Shown: positions 36,024-44,349 of the stretch, one piece after another | Layout of the letters: the number at the start of each line of letters is the position of its first letter | Numbering within the stretch: position 1 is the first letter of the stretch | NCBI GenBank assembly: GCA_039822005.1 | Contig: JBCBMZ010000004.1 | Location: 124,001 to 188,000, forward strand | Direction: 5' to 3' | From: JBCBDX01 sp039822005 | GTDB taxonomy: Bacteria > Pseudomonadota > Alphaproteobacteria > Rhizobiales > Rhizobiaceae | Length of the DNA stretch: 64,000 nt | Program-made: the position numbers and the translations under genes | The notes under the pieces: model-generated | Databases searched by the model: none | Told to the model about the DNA's origin: nothing | Seen by the model: only the letters and a program-made list of their open reading frames with translations

Positions 36024-38120
36024 ATGACCTCCAACGTTTTCTCAATTGCATTTGATCCGATCATCTCCTGGTTTGGCGTTTGGGCCGCTCTCGCGATCGC
36101 AATTGCTGTTGCAGCACTGATCATCACATTGCATCTGCGCGGTTCGCTATTGCGCGCACTTGCCATGCTGGCCATCGTCGCTGCCATTGCCAACCCGATT
36201 TTCGTCAACGAAGAACGGTCGGCCCTGCCAACGACTGTGGCACTGGTCGTTGATCGTTCGCAGAGCCAACGCTTGCAGGATCGAACGGCCCAGACCGATC
36301 AGGCACTGGAAGCACTTCGCGCCAATCTCGAACGCTTTCCACAATTTGACGTCCGCGTGGTGGAGGCTGGAACAAGTGCCGCAAACGCCCCGAGCACGGA
36401 ACTTTTCGCGGCCTTGCAGGGCGCACTGCGCGATGTACCACCGGCACAAGTGGGCGGTGCCATTTTTATCACCGATGGAGAGGTGCATGATGTACCGCCA
36501 AATCCATCAAATGCGATTTTGGACGCACCATTTCACGCGCTGATTACAGGTCTGCCCGACGAATATGACCGCCAAATACAACTGACCCAGGCACCGCGAT
36601 TTGCCATTGTAGGCACGCCGTTTGAGATGACCTACCGCGTGCAGGATTTGGGCGCGATGCCAGACGGGATCGGCGCCAATGGCGCAGTAGATGTGGAAGT
36701 GCGCGTCAATGGCAAGCTCGTCAGCATTGAACCGGCCATCGCCGGCGAGGCATTGCCCGCCACGATCAATCTGGACAGGGCGGGCGCAAATATTGTCGAG
36801 TTTTCCGTGTCGCGATTGGATGGGGAATTAACAGAGACAAACAATCGTGCATTCATGCGCGTTGAAGGCATTCGCGAAAACCTGCGTGTATTGCTGGTTT
36901 CAGGCGAACCCCACTCCGGAGAGCGCACTTGGCGCAACCTGCTGAAGTCTGATGCGTCAGTTGATTTGGTGCACTTCACCATTTTGCGACCGCCGGAAAA
37001 ACAGGATGGGACGCCGATCAATGAACTATCGCTGATCGCATTTCCAACCCGAGAGCTATTCGTTGAAAAGATTGATGATTTCGATCTGATCATCTTCGAC
37101 CGCTATCAGAATCGGAATGTGCTGCCGACGCTCTACTATGATTATATCGCGGAGTATGTGCGCAACGGCGGCGCACTGATGGTTGCATCCGGCCCGGAGT
37201 TTGCCTCGCCCACATCGGTGGCCCTTACCCCCTTGGTCAGCGCGCTACCGGCACAGCCGACCGGCGATGTCATCGAAGCCGGGTTCTACCCACGGCTGAC
37301 GGACGCCGGCGCACGCCATCCGGTTACCCGCGCATTGGAAGGAAGTACGCAGGAGCCGCCCTTGTGGGGTCGTTGGTTCCGCACCATCGGTGTCCTTGGC
37401 AATCAAGGTACGACGGTCATGCGATCCATCGACGAGAACCCGCTTTTAATTTTGGATGATTATGGCGAGGGGCGCGTCGGCTTGATGCTCTCGGACCACG
37501 GCTGGTTGTGGGCGCGCGGCTTTGAAGGCGGCGGACCCCATGTCGGGCTTTATCGGCGGTTGGCGCATTGGCTGATGAAAGAACCGGATCTGGAAGAAGA
37601 AGCCTTGACTGCCGAAAGTGGCAACGGCGAATTGACGGTGCGCCGACAAACAATGGCCGACAGCGTCGATCCCTTGATCGTTAAATTACCGTCTGGAGAG
37701 ACACGGGAAGTATCGATGATCGAAGTTGGCCCCGGTCTTTATGAAGCACGGGTTGAGACGGACGAAATCGGCTTGGTCGAGCTTGCCAATGGCGAACTGA
37801 CCGCGTTGGCTCATCTCGGCAGAACGGACGCGCCCGAGTTTGCAGACATGATTTCAACGACCGAAAGACTGACGCCCGTCGCCGACGCGTTGGGAGGCTC
37901 GGTCCGGCGATTGGTATCATCGTCAGGTCAGGTAAGGCTCCCGAACGTCTTGCCAGTGCGCTCGGCGGCTGAGGCCAATGGCAGAGGATGGCTCGGCTTG
38001 AAGACGTCTAGTGAAACCCGTTTGGAAGGGGTCAGTCAGACATCCCTCTTTTCGGGTTTCCTCGGCTTGGCGCTGCTAATGCTCGCCCTGTCCTCCATGT
38101 GGTACCGCGAGGGCCGCTAA
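36024..38120 (+). CDS. Large membrane protein with glutamine-amidotransferase-like/VWA-like periplasmic region
   Basis: This 698-residue protein has N-terminal helices (FGVWAALAIAIAVAALIITL, then LRALAMLAIVAAIANPIF), a long periplasmic part and a C-terminal helix (LFSGFLGLALLMLALSSMW). The periplasmic part holds a VWA-like start (TVALVVDRSQSQR) and a ThuA/GATase-like block (FDLIIFDRYQNRN ... YVRNGGALMVASGPE). Proteins like this accompany MoxR-DUF58-DUF4159 operons in rhizobia. It starts nine bases after DUF4159 and ends two bases before the convergent GNAT gene. Confidence 0.75.
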   Translation: MTSNVFSIAFDPIISWFGVWAALAIAIAVAALIITLHLRGSLLRALAMLAIVAAIANPIFVNEERSALPTTVALVVDRSQSQRLQDRTAQTDQALEALRANLERFPQFDVRVVEAGTSAANAPSTELFAALQGALRDVPPAQVGGAIFITDGEVHDVPPNPSNAILDAPFHALITGLPDEYDRQIQLTQAPRFAIVGTPFEMTYRVQDLGAMPDGIGANGAVDVEVRVNGKLVSIEPAIAGEALPATINLDRAGANIVEFSVSRLDGELTETNNRAFMRVEGIRENLRVLLVSGEPHSGERTWRNLLKSDASVDLVHFTILRPPEKQDGTPINELSLIAFPTRELFVEKIDDFDLIIFDRYQNRNVLPTLYYDYIAEYVRNGGALMVASGPEFASPTSVALTPLVSALPAQPTGDVIEAGFYPRLTDAGARHPVTRALEGSTQEPPLWGRWFRTIGVLGNQGTTVMRSIDENPLLILDDYGEGRVGLMLSDHGWLWARGFEGGGPHVGLYRRLAHWLMKEPDLEEEALTAESGNGELTVRRQTMADSVDPLIVKLPSGETREVSMIEVGPGLYEARVETDEIGLVELANGELTALAHLGRTDAPEFADMISTTERLTPVADALGGSVRRLVSSSGQVRLPNVLPVRSAAEANGRGWLGLKTSSETRLEGVSQTSLFSGFLGLALLMLALSSMWYREGR

Positions 38121-38122
38121 CA

Positions 38123-38632
38123 CTATTGCCGGCCTGCGTGTTTGATCATCCCGTTGATGTTTGCCGGGTCAAAATCGCCAAGGGAATGGATCAGTAAACG
38201 CCTGGGATCTACCGGCCCGGGCAGAGCCACACGTCCCGGCGCGCAGACCTTGAAACCAAGCGACGCGTAATAGGGCGCGTCACCGACAAGAAGAACATAG
38301 TTGGCCCACCCGCTGTCCTTCGCCGCCAAAACAGCGCTCTCTACCAACGCTTTTCCAAGACCGACATTTTGCCAGTTGGGCAAAACGGCGAGAGGCCCGA
38401 GCAAGAACCCTTTTTGACCGGCCACGCTAACCACAGGCGTCATCCGCACAGTGCCAATGAGTTCGTCATCTTTCATGGCGACAAAGGACGCTGCTAAGTC
38501 ATGGGGCCCTTGCTCGCGCAATCGAAAGGCAGCACGTGTATGCGCACCCGGTCCAAAAACGGTCGTGTGAACGGTATCGATCAAGGCGGTATGCACCGGC
38601 AATTCCGGTACGATCAAAGACTGCATGTTCAT
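38123..38632 (-). CDS. GNAT-family N-acetyltransferase (YhbS-like)
   Basis: This 169-residue acetyltransferase contains LLGPLAVLPNWQNVGLGKALVESAV, the acetyl-CoA-binding segment (core NVGLGKAL), plus DAPYYASLGFKVCAPG near the end, as in YhbS-type enzymes. The start is placed at ATG 38630-38632 (a second ATG follows two codons later); a frame continuing up to 38803 would carry an unrelated Cys/Pro-rich leader. Substrate unknown. Confidence 0.85.
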   Translation of the reverse strand: MNMQSLIVPELPVHTALIDTVHTTVFGPGAHTRAAFRLREQGPHDLAASFVAMKDDELIGTVRMTPVVSVAGQKGFLLGPLAVLPNWQNVGLGKALVESAVLAAKDSGWANYVLLVGDAPYYASLGFKVCAPGRVALPGPVDPRRLLIHSLGDFDPANINGMIKHAGRQ

Positions 38633-38866
38633 GAGAAGCTCGAAAAAGAAAAGACAAAGGCATGACGCCGGTGGAAGGGTGTCAGGCGGTTCGTCGTCGC
38701 AAATTTCTTGATATCTGAGCCATAAACGCGCCCTATCAGCGATTAGAGGGTGTCGCAAGCGTTGATCGATCAAGTTGGGCGAGTTTGATGAACAGTGCGT
38801 CAAACATCATTAACTCGAAGGATGGCCCCGTTTGACATAGTGTTGCCTTTAAAAAGGAGAGGTAAG

Positions 38867-39871
38867 ATGGGATTGCTGATCGACGGCCAATGGCACGACA
38901 AATGGTATGACACCAAGTCGAGCGGCGGTAAATTTGTTCGCAAAGAGTCCGCTTTTCGCAACTGGGTAACAGCCGATGGTGCAGCCGGACCTACTGGCGT
39001 TGAGGGCTTCAAGGCCGAACCTGATCGATACCACCTGTACGTTTCACTTGCCTGCCCTTGGGCCCATCGCACCCTGATTTTTCGCAAGTTAAAGGGGTTG
39101 GAAAATCTGGTCGATGTCTCGGTGGTGCACCATTTCATGGGCGCCAATGGTTGGACCTTTGAGACCGACGAAGCCGCAACCGGCGACCGGCAATTTAGCG
39201 CCAAGTTCATGCATGAAATCTATACCCGTGCAAAACCGGACTATACGGGACGCGTCACTGTGCCGGTCTTGTGGGACAAGAAAAACAGCACCATTGTCTC
39301 CAATGAGTCATCGGAGATCATCCGCATGTTCAACTCCGCGTTCAATGAGTTGACCGGGAACCATTTCGATTTTTATCCGAGCTCACTTCACGGTGAGATC
39401 GATGCCGTCAACGACAGAGTGTACCACACGGTAAACAACGGCGTTTACAAATCCGGTTTCGCGACAACAAGCGGCGCCTATAAAGAGGCTGTCAGTGCTC
39501 TTTTTGAAAGTCTCGATTGGCTGGAAGAGCGCCTCTCGAACCAACGCTACCTGGTTGGAGATCAGCTAACCGAAGCCGATTGGCGGTTATTCACCACACT
39601 GGTGCGGTTTGATCCTGTCTACGTCGGTCATTTCAAATGTAACATCCGCCGGATCGCCGACTACCCCAACCTTTGGGCCTATACGCGGGAATTGTACCAG
39701 CAGCAGGGCATCGCTGAGACGGTCCATATGCATCATATCAAGCAGCATTATTATGCAAGTCATGAGAGCATCAACCCGACACGTATTGTGCCGGTCGGAC
39801 CAGCCATCGATTTTATGGTGCCACACGGGCGCGACGCGGTCCTACCAGAAGCGGGCCGGAGCGCTGCCTGA
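38867..39871 (+). CDS. Glutathionyl-hydroquinone reductase (YqjG/ECM4-type GST)
   Basis: This 334-residue protein is a Xi-class GST. The thioredoxin-like domain has catalytic C63 in CPWAHRTLI, with preceding family segments (GGKFVRKESAFRNWV). The helical C-terminal domain ends HHIKQHYYASHESINPTRIVPVGP (in parts: HIKQHYYASH, NPTRIVP). These enzymes reduce glutathionyl-hydroquinones. The ATG at 38867 is preceded by AAGGAGAGGT, an excellent ribosome site. The 3' end overlaps the convergent Nudix gene by 30 bases. Confidence 0.92.
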   Translation: MGLLIDGQWHDKWYDTKSSGGKFVRKESAFRNWVTADGAAGPTGVEGFKAEPDRYHLYVSLACPWAHRTLIFRKLKGLENLVDVSVVHHFMGANGWTFETDEAATGDRQFSAKFMHEIYTRAKPDYTGRVTVPVLWDKKNSTIVSNESSEIIRMFNSAFNELTGNHFDFYPSSLHGEIDAVNDRVYHTVNNGVYKSGFATTSGAYKEAVSALFESLDWLEERLSNQRYLVGDQLTEADWRLFTTLVRFDPVYVGHFKCNIRRIADYPNLWAYTRELYQQQGIAETVHMHHIKQHYYASHESINPTRIVPVGPAIDFMVPHGRDAVLPEAGRSAA

Positions 39872-40300
39872 GCGCCACTCGTTAATGCGCCTTTTCGTAG
39901 CAGGGCTCACATCGTCCGGCAAATCATCAAGATTGAAAAAACGGGCGGCGACGATCTCGCGATCGCTGTCTTTTTCGGCCGACTGAATAGCCCCTTCACA
40001 CAGATAAAGGGCAACATGGTCACGCACGGACGTTTTGTTGTTGTAGAAAAAACCAATCAGGTTCGGCTCCTTCTCGAGCAAGACATTGGCCTCTTCCGCC
40101 AACTCACGGATCAAACTCTCCACCGCGCTTTCACCTCGTTCCACACCACCGCCCGGGAAGTGCCAACCTGAAATATAGGTGTGTTTGACCAGCAACAATT
40201 GCCCTTGATCATTCACGACAAGTGCCCGAACCCCGAGCGTCATCGGGCGACGCAGCATAAACCAAAGGTGGAACAATCGTGTGCGCAGGAAGGAGGCCAT
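39842..40300 (-). CDS. Nudix hydrolase
   Basis: This 152-residue protein has an intact Nudix box: GGVERGESAVESLIRELAEEA (in parts: GGVERGE, RELAEEA), preceded by WHFPGG, with the strand VRALVVNDQGQLLLV. Substrate unknown; the group includes ADP-ribose and nucleotide pyrophosphatases. The start at ATG 40298-40300 has GGGGTG before it on the minus strand. It diverges from the metallophosphoesterase gene by 48 bases and its end overlaps the GST gene by 30 bases. Confidence 0.85.
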   Translation of the reverse strand: MASFLRTRLFHLWFMLRRPMTLGVRALVVNDQGQLLLVKHTYISGWHFPGGGVERGESAVESLIRELAEEANVLLEKEPNLIGFFYNNKTSVRDHVALYLCEGAIQSAEKDSDREIVAARFFNLDDLPDDVSPATKRRINEWRSGSAPARFW

Positions 40301-40348
40301 GATTTTCACCCCATAGCCACGACAAGGCGCAAACGCTATGGCAGACGA

Positions 40349-41251
40349 ATGAAATTTACGATTGCGCACCTGTCCGATGTTCATCTTGGCCCGTTGCCAA
40401 GGGTCAACCCATGGCAATTGCTCTCCAAGAGAATAACCGGCTACATCAATTGGCAGCGCAACCGTCGTTCTAACATGGGACTGGAGTCACTGCATGCACT
40501 CACCACCGCGATGCGGGCCAAAGAACCCGACCATATCGTTGTTTCCGGTGACCTGACCAATCTGGCGTTACCGGCTGAATTTGACCAAACGCGCGATTGG
40601 TTGTCCCAACTTGGCAGTGCTGCTTCGGTTTCGGTGATCCCCGGCAACCATGATGCCTATGTCCGCGGTGCCTTGGCCGAAGGATTTATAAGTTGGGCAC
40701 ATTGGGTTACGGGCGACAACGGAAAGCCGGCCAGGTCGAACGATGATTTCCCCTTTGCGCGGGTTCGCAAACAAGTTCAGATCATCGGCTGCTCAAGCGC
40801 TGTGGCAACGCCGCCTTTTGTTGCCGCGGGCCACTTTGGTGAAAAACAGGCCGACCGGCTTTCACGAATGCTCCAGATCGGTGGCCAGGAAGGCCTGTTC
40901 CGGATTGTCATGATCCACCACCCCCCAGTCCGCCATGCGACCCTCACGCGTAAACGGCTATATGGGATCGCGCGCTTTCAATCGGTCATTGCAAAGCATG
41001 GCGCAGAATTGATCCTGCATGGCCACACGCACTTGCCGCAGCGCCATTTCATCGACGGTCCAAGTGGACAAGTGCCTGTATTGGGCGTGCCCGCTGCAAG
41101 TGAAACGCCAGGTCGCAACAAGCCTCCAGGCGCATTCAACCTGTTTGAGATCGGTCGCAATTCAACCGGTACCTACACATGCACCCACGAGGAATGGTCC
41201 GTTGATGCCACCCAATCGGTCGTGGTCACCGAACGGAACCTGCTTTATTGA
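40349..41251 (+). CDS. Calcineurin-like metallophosphoesterase
   Basis: This 300-residue enzyme shows the five metal-binding blocks in order: D10-V-H12, VVSGDLTN, GNHDAYV, IMIHHPP, and GHTHLPQ. They match the cAMP-phosphodiesterase/Icc-type group, but the natural substrate is not clear. The start is the ATG at 40349 (MKFTIAHLSD); upstream frames overlap the Nudix gene. The stop overlaps the convergent membrane-protein gene by seven bases. Confidence 0.9.
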   Translation: MKFTIAHLSDVHLGPLPRVNPWQLLSKRITGYINWQRNRRSNMGLESLHALTTAMRAKEPDHIVVSGDLTNLALPAEFDQTRDWLSQLGSAASVSVIPGNHDAYVRGALAEGFISWAHWVTGDNGKPARSNDDFPFARVRKQVQIIGCSSAVATPPFVAAGHFGEKQADRLSRMLQIGGQEGLFRIVMIHHPPVRHATLTRKRLYGIARFQSVIAKHGAELILHGHTHLPQRHFIDGPSGQVPVLGVPAASETPGRNKPPGAFNLFEIGRNSTGTYTCTHEEWSVDATQSVVVTERNLLY

Positions 41252-41928
41252 ACGACCGTGAAAATCGCGTCGCGAAATAGCAACAGCAGCGCACCGCCGC
41301 CAATAAAAAGACCCAAAAGCCACAAAACGGTACCGCTGGCACGCGTTTGACCAGCTTTCTTGGTTGGCCGCACGGCAACGGTTCGCGCAACATTTGTCTT
41401 CTTGTCTTGCGTGTCAGCGCTTTGGCTCTGCTCTCGCTTGGTTTCAGCCGGCTTTGGCTCTTTTGGCGCGTCGAGCGCCGATGAAACCCCGGCCACCCGG
41501 CGCAGTGATTGAACCTCATCTTCCGCAGCAAAAGCCAGTTCGCGTTCATGCAACCGCTCGGCGATATAGGTCGTAACCGCTTCGGCGATCGGCTCGACCG
41601 CGTTGCCTTCGGCAATTGTCACGCGCCCCACGCGGGTATCGCGAACAAAACGATAAAGACGCCTGTCGCGGCCCATGACAACATGGGCCGTTGCATCAAT
41701 CCAAAGCCTTGGTTGCAGTCCCGATGAAATCGCAAAGTCAAAGCGGTCATCATCCAATGGAACATCGTCAAAAACCGGCTGAAGGTTCTGGGCAAGTATC
41801 TCAAGACGTGCGCGGTCAGCTTCCTTCATGTCGACCACGACATCATTGCGCTCAGCCGCAGCGATTTTCACCTTGCGCACCGCATCAACCAATGCGCTGG
41901 AAACTACATTCTTTGTTTCGTCAGCCAT
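41245..41928 (-). CDS. Conserved hypothetical protein with C-terminal membrane anchor
   Basis: This 227-residue protein has a soluble N-terminal domain (about 1-135, with PRLWIDATAHVVMGRDRRLYRFVRDTR in parts), a charged low-complexity linker with Glu/Lys/Pro/Thr (about 140-195), and a single C-terminal helix (GTVLWLLGLFIGGGALLLLF). It therefore looks like a tail-anchored cytoplasmic-face protein. Such a layout is familiar from rhizobial hypotheticals, but the function is unknown. Start at ATG 41926-41928 (MADETK), a few codons after an upstream start at 41940. Confidence 0.6.
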   Translation of the reverse strand: MADETKNVVSSALVDAVRKVKIAAAERNDVVVDMKEADRARLEILAQNLQPVFDDVPLDDDRFDFAISSGLQPRLWIDATAHVVMGRDRRLYRFVRDTRVGRVTIAEGNAVEPIAEAVTTYIAERLHERELAFAAEDEVQSLRRVAGVSSALDAPKEPKPAETKREQSQSADTQDKKTNVARTVAVRPTKKAGQTRASGTVLWLLGLFIGGGALLLLFRDAIFTVVQ

Positions 41929-41995
41929 GTCAGCCCTCACGCGTTAGCCCATGTTCATGTTTTGTTAACCGAAAACGGGCGCGCTGGCCAGCCTG

Positions 41996-43594
41996 TCACA
42001 CTTCCGTAAACAAGAGACGTGAGACCAAAGCGTCGCGCTCATAGACATCAGCATAAAAGGACGGGATGCCACTCTCATCGACCCATGCGGTAAAATAGGC
42101 CAGATGAACGGGCACCGGCGATTGTAGATTGACCCGGGTTGTGCGCTTGGTATCGATGATTTTGTCCACACGCGAACGGCTCATGTCCTGGTCCAGGCCG
42201 AAAAGGATAGCAGCAAAATCGAGCGGTTGGTTCACTCGAATGCATCCGGAAGAAAAAGCGCGACCGGTTCTCGCAAAAAGCTGCCGCGATGGCGTGTCGT
42301 GCAAATAGACCGCGAACTTGTTGGGAAACATGAATTTAACCTGGCCCAAGGCGTTCTTGGGTCCTGGTTGCTGCACCATCCGGAACGGGAACGTGCGGCC
42401 GCTGACAGCATTCCAATCAACCGAGTAAGGGCTGATCTCAGGGTCGTTGCCCGACCAGCCGCTGTAGAACCTGAAGCCGTTTCGGTCAGCGTAGGACGGA
42501 TCTTGGCGAAGTTTCGGCAACTTGTCGCGGACAGCGATGGAATTCGGAACCGTCCATGTCGGATTGAATTCGGCATAGCGGATCATGTCAGAAAAGATCG
42601 GCGTGCGGTGAAACGGCTTTCCGACGATGACGCGTCGCTGGTCAACCAACTTGCCGGCATTCATGGTAAACATCTGAAAACCGGCCTGATTGACGAAAAC
42701 ATGCCTTTGGCCGAGATCAACCGGCAACCAGCGCCAGCGCTCCATATTGACAATGATCTGACGGACCCGCTTGTGGGCTGGCACGTTAAGCGCACGCAAT
42801 GTCGCAGGGCCGACGATCCCGTCTTGATCCAGCCCATGGCGCTTCTGGAAATGTTCCAACACCGGAACGAGCGCATCATCATAAAGCGCTGGCTCTGCGA
42901 CATGGGAAACGCCACTGTAGCCCCTGGCGGACAAATTGCTCCTTATGGCAATGAGCCTTTCATCACGCATGCCAGGTTTCAGCACTTCGCCATCTGCGAT
43001 ACCGGACCAACCGCCCCGCTCGGCCAAAGACCGGTAACCCGCCAGCAACTGCCGCAGCTGAAAATATTGCACATGTTGAGGACGCAACCGCTGCAACGTC
43101 TGGGCGACACCGATGCGCTGCACCATGGCCAACCACTTGTCAGGCGCCGCTTCTTTCCGAGCGATCACAATTTCAGGGTCGGTGACAGATGGTGTCGTGC
43201 GGCCAGCATGCAGGTCTCTTGCAAAACTCATAAAGGCGGAACTGAGCGCCAGTTCCAGTCCCGTCTGGTCGTCCGCACCAAGCAATGGCGCAAGCTCACG
43301 CAGCGCCAGCGGCAAATAGTCCGATGCGACCAAACCATCAGCCGATGCATCGGCCAACGCGGCAAACAGTGCGCCAGCCTCCGGCGTTAACTGCCCGTTA
43401 CGTACCCATAAATTTTCCGCACCGGGCATGGTGTAATAAGGCAGAACCTGATCGGTGCTAACAACAATGTTCCGCCAGGAAATCGCCTCACGCTCAGCAA
43501 GACCATCCAGGACAGATCTTTCCAATGCGTATGCTGCGCCACCAAGTCCGGTCGCAAGTAAAACGATTAATCGAAGCAAAGACATACGCATCAC
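41996..43594 (-). CDS. L,D-transpeptidase of the YcbB/LdtD type
   Basis: This 532-residue protein has a signal peptide (LLRLIVLLATGLGGAAYA), an N-terminal module with the YcbB-like DYLPLALREL segment, a peptidoglycan-binding domain (HFQKRHGLDQDGIVGPATLRAL in parts) and a C-terminal YkuD domain. The catalytic motif is HDTPSRQLF ... SSGC451-IRV. It forms 3-3 crosslinks or attaches proteins to peptidoglycan, which fits the rhizobial cell wall rich in L,D-crosslinks. Its stop lies 68 bases from the neighbouring membrane protein's start. Confidence 0.9.
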   Translation of the reverse strand: MMRMSLLRLIVLLATGLGGAAYALERSVLDGLAEREAISWRNIVVSTDQVLPYYTMPGAENLWVRNGQLTPEAGALFAALADASADGLVASDYLPLALRELAPLLGADDQTGLELALSSAFMSFARDLHAGRTTPSVTDPEIVIARKEAAPDKWLAMVQRIGVAQTLQRLRPQHVQYFQLRQLLAGYRSLAERGGWSGIADGEVLKPGMRDERLIAIRSNLSARGYSGVSHVAEPALYDDALVPVLEHFQKRHGLDQDGIVGPATLRALNVPAHKRVRQIIVNMERWRWLPVDLGQRHVFVNQAGFQMFTMNAGKLVDQRRVIVGKPFHRTPIFSDMIRYAEFNPTWTVPNSIAVRDKLPKLRQDPSYADRNGFRFYSGWSGNDPEISPYSVDWNAVSGRTFPFRMVQQPGPKNALGQVKFMFPNKFAVYLHDTPSRQLFARTGRAFSSGCIRVNQPLDFAAILFGLDQDMSRSRVDKIIDTKRTTRVNLQSPVPVHLAYFTAWVDESGIPSFYADVYERDALVSRLLFTEV

Positions 43595-43706
43595 ACCAAC
43601 TCCCGTGATTCGCTGATCTTGTAATCTTATTCAACTTTGCGACGCGCCCAAGACAGATTGCGCTGCAAGGCGTTTGGATTTTCAACTTGGGGCCGAAGAC
43701 CCCATA

Positions 43707-44294
43707 TCATACCGGCGCGCGCCACACGATCCACAAGATCAGCAACAAGAGCAGGAAAATTGAGATCAAGGCCACCCAAAACCGCCGAACAGTGGACACG
43801 ATAAAAGGGCTGACCGGCACGTCTGCCTCAATCCGAATGGGGCCGGTCTTTGGGCTCAAGGGTTCATGTTCGGTGCCATCGCCATCAAAGTCCAGCGGGT
43901 CGGCTCTCTGGGAACGGGCTTCCACGCTGTTTTGCCCATAGACCGGAACGTAGGTGCCCCGCGGGATCTCGATTTGAACCGGATTGTTAGCCCCCTCACC
44001 CTCATAATAATTGGTCAATTGATCGCGCAGACGGCCTGCTTGCACACGCACAACCGCGTCCATGGCGGGGTCAAAATCGTCAGACTTTCCAAATACATCC
44101 TGCGCGATCGTAAAACCTTTGAGCAGGTCCCCTTTACCATCGAGATCCTGCTCAACGATGTAACGAAGCATGCCACGGGCACGTTCGGATCGGGCGAAGC
44201 TGTTGCTGGATAAGATACGCTCTAGCTCGGTGCGTATATCGTCTTCCCCCACCCGATCCTTTCCCGGCTGTTTTGACAAATCAGACCTCTTCAA
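43707..44294 (-). CDS. Winged-helix-like N-terminal domain with C-terminal membrane anchor
   Basis: This 195-residue protein has an N-terminal region (about 15-115: ELERILSSNSFARSERARGMLRYIVEQDL in parts, then FDPAMDAVVRVQAGRLRDQLTNYY and EIPRGTYVPVY) that matches the DNA-binding-like module seen before TPR or adenylate-cyclase domains in many alphaproteobacteria. Here nothing follows except a disordered linker and one membrane helix (FWVALISIFLLLLLILWIVW). So it is either a membrane-tethered regulator or a truncated family member. No stop-crossing fragments of a TPR domain are visible downstream, so recent truncation is not supported. Confidence 0.65.
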   Translation of the reverse strand: MKRSDLSKQPGKDRVGEDDIRTELERILSSNSFARSERARGMLRYIVEQDLDGKGDLLKGFTIAQDVFGKSDDFDPAMDAVVRVQAGRLRDQLTNYYEGEGANNPVQIEIPRGTYVPVYGQNSVEARSQRADPLDFDGDGTEHEPLSPKTGPIRIEADVPVSPFIVSTVRRFWVALISIFLLLLLILWIVWRAPV

Positions 44295-44349
44295 CTGCCC
44301 CTGCGAATGTCACTATTGCCTACTTACCCGACCAACTCCAACAAATCTC

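Noticed and set aside
42227..43390. Long plus-strand open frame (about 387 codons) antisense to the L,D-transpeptidase gene
   Set aside because: The transpeptidase has signal peptide, PG-binding and YkuD motifs; the antisense frame is Arg/His-rich without domain features.
43707..44294. Treating the winged-helix-like protein as a frameshifted fragment of a TPR adenylate cyclase
   Set aside because: No TPR or cyclase remnants are found downstream in any frame, and the protein ends in a clean membrane helix.
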